The notes beneath the pieces were generated by a model that was given only the letters and a program-made list of their open reading frames with translations, was not told the DNA's origin and searched no databases. 64,000 nt of DNA from Mansonella perstans (Eukaryota > Nematoda > Chromadorea > Rhabditida > Onchocercidae). The DNA lies in NCBI GenBank assembly GCA_037074765.1, contig JBAMDO010000087.1, positions 124,001-188,000 on the forward strand. The letters run 5' to 3'. A program made the translations under genes and the position numbers. Shown here one piece after another: positions 56,523-64,000 of the stretch. Numbering within the stretch: the first letter of the stretch is position 1; each line of letters begins with the position of its first letter.

Positions 56523-59500
56523 AAAAACAAAAAGAGAAAAAGAAAATGTAAAAACAAAACAAAACAAGGAAAAAAGTGAGAAAAAAAACAAAAATACTAC
56601 GTCATACAACGACAATTTTCATGCTTTATTTCTTTCAATTAGTGATTTGTTTCAGTGATATACTGAATACCGATATTAATCAGATAATCATGAAATAAAA
56701 CGAGAAAAAAAATCCTGCAGTTTTTTAAACTGATAATGAGATGGCAAAAAAGTTCGAAGACAAAATAAAAACTTCAAAAATTTTTATAAACAAACTAATA
56801 GACTAAAATGGCAATGTTTACTTATGATGTATTATATAGTGTTTGAAATTCCTTTTCAGTATTTTATAGAGTATAGCTACTGCAGATTTTTCCAATTAGA
56901 AAAGGGTTCAGGCGATGCAAGAAAGAGATCCATCCGGGATATATTACGTGCTTTTTCTTTTTAAAATTTCATAAATAATATAAATTGGCATTGAACGGCT
57001 TAAAAGATTTCGGATTTCAATTGAATTTCACATTCCAACAGTTAATGCAAATATTTCATAAAAAATGGAAAGGATATAAAACTATGTTAGATACTTTGTC
57101 TCCAACAATTTCTTCTGCTTTTGAATTAAGTAAATTAATTAGTGCGAGGTAATGAAATCCCGGAAAAATAACAAGAGTGAAAGAAAATCGTGGGAAAAAA
57201 CAAATTACAAAAATTACTGTTGACTGATAATAAACAACTTACAAATTGTGGGAAGTATGGTGAGTTAATTGTAATTTTCTTTGAATGCTACAAACTGTTT
57301 AAGTGCAACGAAAGAATAAACTGTTGAGATTTACATTTAAAGCCGCAGATCAGTTATCAATCATGAAATCCTAAAGTTTGATTGTGAATTCACTGCGTGT
57401 AATAATAACCTCAAACTGCAACTTTATGTGATAGGAATTTTGACAATGATAAAATACCATTTTTCCCGGTGCAACATTAATAATGTACGAAAAAAGAAAT
57501 TGAAAACAAGTATATCGTTAACAACTTAAATTTTTACCGTAAAACTAAAGTTCTTCTGCTCTATTGGACCTTCCCAATATAAAAAGTTTGTAACTTGCAA
57601 GTTTTATCTATGTCGGAAACTACTTTATGTGAACGAAAAGTCTATTTCGCAAAATATGCTTAATTGAAATATACGAAGAAAAACAGTGAACAGGTGTTTA
57701 GTTGCTTTATAAACGCACATGCATTATTTCTGACATTAAATTTGATGAATGATATCTAATTTTTCAAATTCGAAACTAATACTTATCAGCAGCACTTAAA
57801 TAACACTGAATCTTTTGCTAAATGCTTAATTATTCATCACAGATAGGAAAATAAAACTCTTTAATGGCAGTCGACAAAATTAAATATTTCAATTAAATTT
57901 AATGTATTACACGACGGTTCAGCTTCTGACAATTAGAACTGGTTATTCATTAGAAAACAACAAGCAGAGTAAATGATGGAGAAAAGTAATTTGTAGAAAC
58001 AGAAGTTAACAAACAAGATTTACAATGATTACACATCCCTTTTTCATCCTACTTTCTCCCTTACTTCATTCTTAATGGTTGGAATTCGTCAAAATGCATG
58101 AAGTCTCTGCTTGAACACAAATTGAAACCAAAAGATAGACTTACCTGCAAAGAATGCACCAACTGCTGGATTTTCAACGAAACTTTGACCGGTTTCAGCG
58201 CTGACAATGATGAGACTAAATTGGAAATCTTTTATTAGTAAGCTCAAAGTGATTTCAGTTAGAGAAGCATAAAACACAAAAATAATAATAAAACTGCACG
58301 ATGAGCTTACATGATGAATTTAGCCAAAATACAAACTGTTTATAGTAAAATAAAATGGCAAAAAATTAATGTTGCTAAACCTTAAAATAGATTAATTAAA
58401 TCACTTATCCATAAAATACCAAAATGACTATAATTCTATGTTTGTTAAAATGCCACCAATATTAGAAGCAGCAAATGAATCGTCTTATATGTGCACATAT
58501 GATCAAATTAACTTACGCACAACTGCATTCTGATAGTCTTGGTTGGTTATGTTATTTGATATAGTTTTGTCATTTTTTAAAACATTATTTGCGCAAATGA
58601 CATCAGTCTTCAATATATCCTCTGCATCCATCATCTTCTTTACAGCATTGCGTTCATTTTCGATTATAACCTTGCTGTCCCGCTTATAGTCACCATTAAT
58701 CCTCTAAAAATATGGAACACCTTTATACTAGTAATTTATTGGATGTAAGTTATATGTAATAACAGTTAAATTGCACAATACGAGGAATCGAAGTATGTTT
58801 GAAAGTTCTGTTATTACTCTCGAAACTTGTAAAAACTTGGAAGGAAAAAAATACATACAAAGAATCCGACAAAATTCATGGAATTTACAGCGATTTACAA
58901 CAAATGCAGCTAAATTCTCAAGATTCATTCAAAATAAATAATGGAACACTCATTTCAAATATTTTAGAAAAAGCAAACTTAGTAATTAAATACAACGAAA
59001 ATAATTGAATATTAAATCGGTAATGTGCTATTTGACATGCAAGTATTACTTGTTTTCTTCGATCCTGAAATACCTTTCGTATTGCAACACCATTTGTCAC
59101 AGCCATAGCTGTAATATCAGGAGGTGGAGCAAAACATGACGCATCTAAAATTTGGAATTCAAAAATATGACTTCGCTTGGAAAATACAGACCTAAACTTC
59201 GTTAATATTATTTGCATCAACGTTAGAAAATTAATTAAACCTCAGGTGAAATTTTTAACTCAAAATTAAACCACGTCTCGTGAGAAAGTAAAAGCTGAAA
59301 GCGAAAGATTTACCTGATTTTTGGGATCCACTAGTTGAACTTTTTTTCTGTTGCTCGTTTAGTGATATTGTTGATGATGTACCTTTACTGCGATCAGTAC
59401 TACCAAACATGCTATCATCCTCGGAACTGCTATCTACACAGCGATTTTATCAAAGCAAACAGATTTCAATAATTTGATATCTGATCTTCTTTTTGGTAAA

Positions 59501-61339
59501 ACCAAAATCACCAAACTCATTATGAACTTACAACAGACTTGAACAACAGCATCAAAATTTCAACTATATATGGTCTTAGGTCTGAAAATACTTGCATACC
59601 AGACCGAAGATCTAGAACAGATTATTTCTAAATCGAAAAGAAAACTTCTTTCTTTGTGAATCGCCATAGCATAATATCATTTATTCTAGCAAATCACTAA
59701 AAATATATTTGTAAAAGTACCAGACGTTCGAAACTTTTCTCGTTTTGTCTCAGTACCACGTCGTTTTATAGGTGGCAAAATGTTAGGTTTTTCCTTTTTC
59801 CCTGCAAAATTGAAGCAATAATTATAAGAATTGAAACAAAAGTATTCTTAGTTTATTCAATGTTCTTTTTCTTTTCCTCTTTTAAGTTTGAACAGATATT
59901 TAACTTATTCCACTATTAGTACAACAGCAAATAAAGCATCAATGAGATAAAGCAATACTCATAAATTCCTTATGACTTTCTTTCATTCTTTCTATTTATT
60001 AATCCTTTATATTAATTTCCTTTGCATATTAATTTTTGCAGATTTACTCGTTATTAAAAATTCAAGAAAAAAGTGATGAAAAGACAATGAAAAGAAACCT
60101 GCAGAATATTCAGCTAAAGCCTGTTGTACTGCTTCAGCATGTACTTCTGAAACTTGCTAATTGTTTGTAATTGATAAAAAAAAAATGATAAATACCATAA
60201 ACTTGGTAAAATGATAAAAATAAAATAATGGAAAGTATGAAAAGTCATTCACCATTAGGCGCTACGAGTGTTGTTATATTTTCTAACATGAAGTGACTAC
60301 AATCTAGATATAACCTTATGCAAGCATTCATAAATAAAGTTCTATGTTGTTAATAACTACGGAATAAAACCAACTCATTGGCGATATTGTCAATGACCAA
60401 CAGACTTTTTGTCTATCTATTTGGCCATTGTAACTCTACAGCAGTCGTAAATGCGAACAAGATGGGTGGGTTAACCTCAAAAAAAAAAACGAAATGGGTG
60501 AAATTAAAAAATATCATGCGAAAGTTCGTCAACTGTATTACGTATATCCTCAAAGTATACCAGAATGAAAACGCGATTCATCACGCGTTAGACGCCGGTG
60601 ATGCTTCCTTTGTGCCCTTGTAGTTGGACTTGAAGTCGCTTTATTAGCTACAAAATAAAAAATTTAGGTTGGATATCATTCGTCAAAATTTCAGGGTTTT
60701 GAACAAATAATATTCGTGCTAGCATGACTTTGAACTTAAAATTTACATCTTCTATTTCATGGCTACCGTATTTTTAGCACATTCTGAACAGTAATGGCTG
60801 TTGCAGATTCGTTGTAAAACAATCTCTTCTTCTTTCTGCATTATTATTTTTTTTAATTAAAAATTAAAGAAGTTTTTCTAATTCAGAAAAAAAAAACCAA
60901 CCATCGCTCTTAATTCGTAAATATGGTGCCAATAACAATTGTCTTTTTTTATCATATCCTTTTTGCGTGATGTCGCCTAAAATGAAAAACGATTATTAAA
61001 CGTTCTGAAAAAATCATCGACGATCTAATTACTAAAGAATGTATCAAACAAAAACGATTTAACTCCTGCCAATATCTAATATGTACTCTTACAAAGATAG
61101 TTTATGTATGGCTTTGCAAAGTTTTTGATGAATATTTTAATGAAAAAATTCCAGTAATAATCTGATAATTTTTTCAATTTAGAAACAACAAAAAAAGTCA
61201 GATTTATTAATGACGATATCAATATTATTTTGTGCCATATAATTTCAAACATTTCACCTTCTGATAATTCCAAGTCAAGTTGAGCAAGGCGTTCACGTAT
61301 ATCAGATGGAAGGCTCGATACATCAATAGCGTCAACCAT
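43849..61339 (-). CDS. dip-2: DIP2 (disco-interacting protein 2): DMAP1-binding domain + two AMP-binding domains, about 1602 aa
   Basis: 37 phase-consistent exons: 61339-61258, 60976-60902, 60647-60561, 60146-60099, 59801-59721, 59433-59314, 59144-59050, 58703-58517, 58215-58145, 54714-54657, 54478-54242, 54082-53967, 53684-53583, 53338-53132, 52610-52474, 52377-52281, 52105-52012, 51822-51588, 51361-51244, 51162-51001, 50767-50687, 50568-50445, 50235-50138, 49837-49748, 49419-49192, 48984-48738, 48386-48220, 48103-48002, 47870-47698, 47397-47306, 47088-46989, 46675-46552, 46215-46072, 45893-45730, 45226-45138, 44771-44648, 44101-43849. N-term DMAP1-binding: LPSDIRERLAQLDLELSEGD. First adenylate-forming domain: PVPVEVPLTRR, SVLDFKREAGLWHSVL, ILVADGANPWSLSSCD; second: FPPGIDLIAAFYGCQAAG, LDPYCGLGLTLWCLS, ESGK. 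The C-terminus LDPIYVAYNM is typical of DIP2. Human DIP2A is 1571 aa. DIP2 proteins act in lipid (diacylglycerol) metabolism and axon biology. The intron after exon 27 (48219-48104) has a GC donor (AAG|GCAAGT). Confidence 0.95.
48219..48220 (-). other. GC-AG intron donor in DIP2
   Basis: The exon 27 end reads GATGCAAAG followed by GCAAGTTTT. The GC donor in an otherwise perfect 5' splice context is the only one that keeps phase into the next exon (AWPTILDVDDLP). Confidence 0.75.
53519..53588. repeat. 35 bp perfect tandem duplication across a DIP2 donor site
   Basis: The unit ATGAAATATAATTAAAAGAA...ACCCGTCT is present at 53519-53553 and 53554-53588. On the gene strand it duplicates AGACGG|GTATTTTC, so the end of DIP2 exon 13 is followed by a second identical donor 35 nt into the intron. 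Use of the second donor would read into TAA. Confidence 0.9.
54657..55386 (-). CDS. dip-2: Probable alternative first exon of DIP2 (224 extra codons fused in frame to exon 10)
   Basis: An ATG at 55386 opens a frame that runs 672 nt (exactly 224 codons) into the acceptor of DIP2 exon 10 (54714) and continues in the exon 10 frame (RPKKKPLHEYYNDDDAELE) to its donor at 54657. A splice acceptor CCATTGCAG lies 14 nt before the ATG. Joined internally to exon 9 (phase 0) this acceptor would give an immediate TAG, so it looks like an SL acceptor for an alternative transcript start. The new segment contains two tandem 31-residue repeats (DVATETKPEL, QNTT, SLL, EFH, PSV), then a Lys/Arg-rich part (LRRSLKKQRPRNRSY) and RKFNPLHSYRKLSLKRFKD. 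The predicted isoform (about 1544 aa) would lack the DMAP1-binding domain. A minus-strand open stretch upstream (about 55460-55605, FCRKFESYIF...) could be a further exon. Confidence 0.6.
54715..58144. other. Largest DIP2 intron (3.4 kb)
   Basis: Holds the alternative exon described at 54657-55386. The remainder shows no gene: a TC-rich tract at about 56098-56117, a 30 bp poly(A) at 56492-56521, and AAAAGAAAAAG-rich DNA to about 56590. Confidence 0.6.
56492..56521. repeat. Poly(A) tract, 30 bp
   Basis: Uninterrupted A run followed by A-rich DNA. The long Lys-rich and Phe-rich open frames across it on the two strands are artefacts of composition. Confidence 0.9.
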
Positions 61340-64000
61340 CACGATAACACGACGGTTCCAAGATACCGTCGTCCGCCGCCTGCAAAACTGTCAAATACTT
61401 TGAGGTAAGAAATGGAGCAAGAAGAAGAAGCAAAAACGGGAACACGATAAATCGCAATACTTCACTAAAATCGAATTTCATACTTCCTAAATTATACATG
61501 CAAAAACTGTAGTAACAAAAGAAAAAATAAAAGAGTATTTAAAAAAACAAATACAAATATTTGCAGTGTGTCAAGTTTTGATAATTTTTAAACAATACAT
61601 TCTCAAAATCATATGAACGAAAATTCAATTACGTTACTTACTTAATTCATACTTAAAATTAGATAAAAATCTATAATTATGTCTCCTCGCCTAATTTGAA
61701 AATTTTGTTAAAGTTATGCCCTATATATAGAAATGCAAATGCATCATATATTTCTTTATACATATATTGTAGTAATGTTAGCTTCAAAAAGTTGATAAAG
61801 ACAATAATGAAGTAAGAAGACTTGATTGAAAAGGCTTTCCTTATTGTCATCCTGTAAATCTAAAATGATTTCAGATGCTATAAATTATAATAAATAAATA
61901 TCCAAATAATTAAATCATTCGTAAACCTTAAATAAGAAATAGATGACATGGTTCAATTATACCTGTGGGAACATCTAAAATGATTCAAAGTAAAGGAATA
62001 GAAAACGACCTGACAATTACAAAATTGAACATTTTCAAATTAAATTTAATAGCACGATTGATTTCTTAAGCTTAATTTTAACACTAAGGATAAATCCTTG
62101 AATTTTCTTAATACATTGAACATATTTTGAACTATTATAATACTGAAAATTAGTTCAAATCGTTTTCCATCTCTGCGAATTATTTCAACCCGACAAGTAA
62201 ATGAATTATTATACTTCATTACATTCTGTATCTGAAATACTAATAGTAAGAACAAATACAGCATTTCACAATTAAAATATGATATGTTTCTCGATATGAG
62301 AAGAATTTCTCTTTAAACACAGAAAGATAAATACCAACATATAACAATTAATTGTATTATCTCTTGGATAAACATAAGAAAGTGATCAGAGTTTTGATAT
62401 AAAACTTCTTCAATCCTCTATTTTCTTTTTCTCTTTAGTTCTAATTAAGCGATGAAATTTTAACGAAAACAGAAAAAACATGGAAATCAAAAAAATCAAA
62501 AAATTCATCAAAAAATAAAAATTTCAATCTGCATTCTCTCTGTTTTCTGGAACTAAACATAAATTTATAAAAAAAAAAGGAAATTGAAAAGGAAATCCGT
62601 TTGAACTGATTAAAATGGAAAAAAAGATAACTGGAAATTTTTCGTCTTAATTCAATTTTAAAGAATTTTCAAAATTATGTCAAGTTCTGAAAATATTTTA
62701 ATGAATGTTCACAGCATATCATATTAGAATATCGTAAAATTTTTGCATAAATCAAGAAATTATTTATCACTGTCAATGTAAGATGCATAGGCGATACCTA
62801 AATGTTAAAATTTTTAACAATAATAATATAATGGTAATTTTAAGCAATCGATACGTAATCATGATACAAGCTCAATATTAATAAATGAGATCCAGAACAG
62901 TTCATTAGTCATATCAATTCAATACCAAGCTCTTGGCACTATGATATACAAGTAGAACTGTAAATATCGCCATCTTGTATCATATAAATATCACTATCGT
63001 CATTATCAACAGATAAAAAATGTATCACTACAATGAATCTGAATTATAAGCTATATGAAGAGCTCTCAATAAGACAAAATATACGAGATAAAAATGACTA
63101 TTATTAGCAATGAAATTTGTTGATTAATGGAAAATACTTGGAAGAAAAAAAAGATTTGTTAATTAATAGAAAATACTTGAAAGAGAAAAAAAATGTTCCG
63201 AAGCAAATAAATATATGTTAGCTATATACTTGATATATTTGAATATATATGATGTATATTATTTGTGCTTACAAATATTAACAATTGCTGAGAATAAAAG
63301 AAGCAACAAATATATAAAATAAAATAAAAAAATACATAAATATTAAGTAGGCTATAATATTTTATGAACCATTCCTAACATTCCTTATGTGGCACTAATT
63401 GGAATTAAAAAGTGAGAAATTGAAGACTTTTCGAAGTTATATGAGAATTTTTTAGATAAATCAGCAAAAAAAAATAAGCTATTATTTATTGCAATTCTCA
63501 CCCATTTTATAATTTACAAAAGAAATTTCAAATAATACAGAACTTGAAGTTTTATAAGGTTAAAAAAGATAGAAAAACACTATGTATATATAGATTCCAC
63601 TGAATTTGCTTCTTTGTCTTCATTTTTCCGTATGCAACAAGTATATTTACTATTGACAAACTCGTTGATTTATTTTTGAAATTTAACAAATTTTTGCTAT
63701 TCCTCGTTTCGTCCACTTCTTGTCCATTTTTCTTTTTGCACTGAAAGTATCATTTATTTATTCTTGCCGACCAAACTTTTTAAAATAATGGCTCAATTCA
63801 TGTAAAATGTGAAATGAGCAACATTCTACCGGTCTTTGTTTTACCTATTAATAGTAAGTGAAATTTGCCAATTAAAATAGTTTGAGACGAAAAGGAAAGA
63901 AAAAAGAAAAGTAAATAAAAGATCAAAATTTATCAAAAAAGAAAGCGCTTTTCTCAAAGATATTAAAATTACAGATAAAATGAAATTGATAAATTAGAAA
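61340..64000. other. Upstream of DIP2, no supported gene
   Basis: Very AT-rich. The only coding-like segment is on the minus strand at about 62235-62148: it follows TAGTATTTCAG, reads MKYNNSFTCRVEIIRRDGKR and ends before a GTATTA donor. It could be an isolated exon (for example of a DIP2 5' leader or of an upstream gene) but has no partner in the window. Confidence 0.4.

Noticed and set aside
56346..56658. Phe-rich (minus) and Lys-rich (plus) frames
   Set aside because: Products of the poly(A) and A-rich tract.

Overview
The window looks like nuclear DNA of a parasitic filarial nematode (Onchocercidae; Brugia/Wuchereria is my best guess, inferred and not proven). It is strongly AT-rich. Genes are split into many small exons by introns of about 70-800 bp with T-rich 3' splice sites ending in CAG/TAG. 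It carries a tandem family of cathepsin L-like proteases of the kind known from filariae. No prokaryotic or Wolbachia-like gene was recognised. Almost no gene is contained in a single ORF, so the models below were built by hand from splice sites, with reading phase checked across every intron.

Layout. (1) 0.16-4.7 kb, minus: an 11-exon gene of unknown function built from an internally duplicated pair of motifs. (2) 5.3-6.3 kb, minus: a 3-exon Gemin6-like SMN-complex subunit. (3) 7.9-27.9 kb, plus: three diverged tandem units (A, B, C), each with a cathepsin L-like gene behind the same GATA + TATA promoter. Unit B carries a MITE-like insertion. Between B and C sits a 2.1 kb copy of the 3' end of TMEM39. 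Between A and B are a broken zinc-finger-like gene and a small ORF. (4) 28.4-36.0 kb, minus: a POT1 telomere end-binding protein with OB1, OB2 and a zinc-containing C-terminal region, about 702 aa, with one apparent frameshift. One intron holds a 227 bp fragment of 28S rDNA flanked by a direct repeat. (5) 37.5-41.4 kb, minus: full-length TMEM39, 548 aa in 10 exons. (6) 43.8-61.3 kb, minus: the complete DIP2 gene, 37 exons and about 1602 aa, with a DMAP1-binding N-terminus and two adenylate-forming domains. The rest (61.4-64 kb) shows nothing convincing.

The observations I rate highest are: a 224-codon in-frame extension of DIP2 exon 10 that looks like an alternative first exon giving DIP2 a different N-terminus; a full-architecture POT1 in a nematode; the internally duplicated unknown protein at the left edge; the 28S fragment with long flanking duplications; the near-identical TMEM39 tail copy whose identity drops abruptly at one end; and the stepwise loss of stop codons plus a triplicated splice acceptor in the cathepsin cluster. 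The genes are ordinary neighbours rather than one pathway, except that the three cathepsins share a promoter design and probably an expression site.
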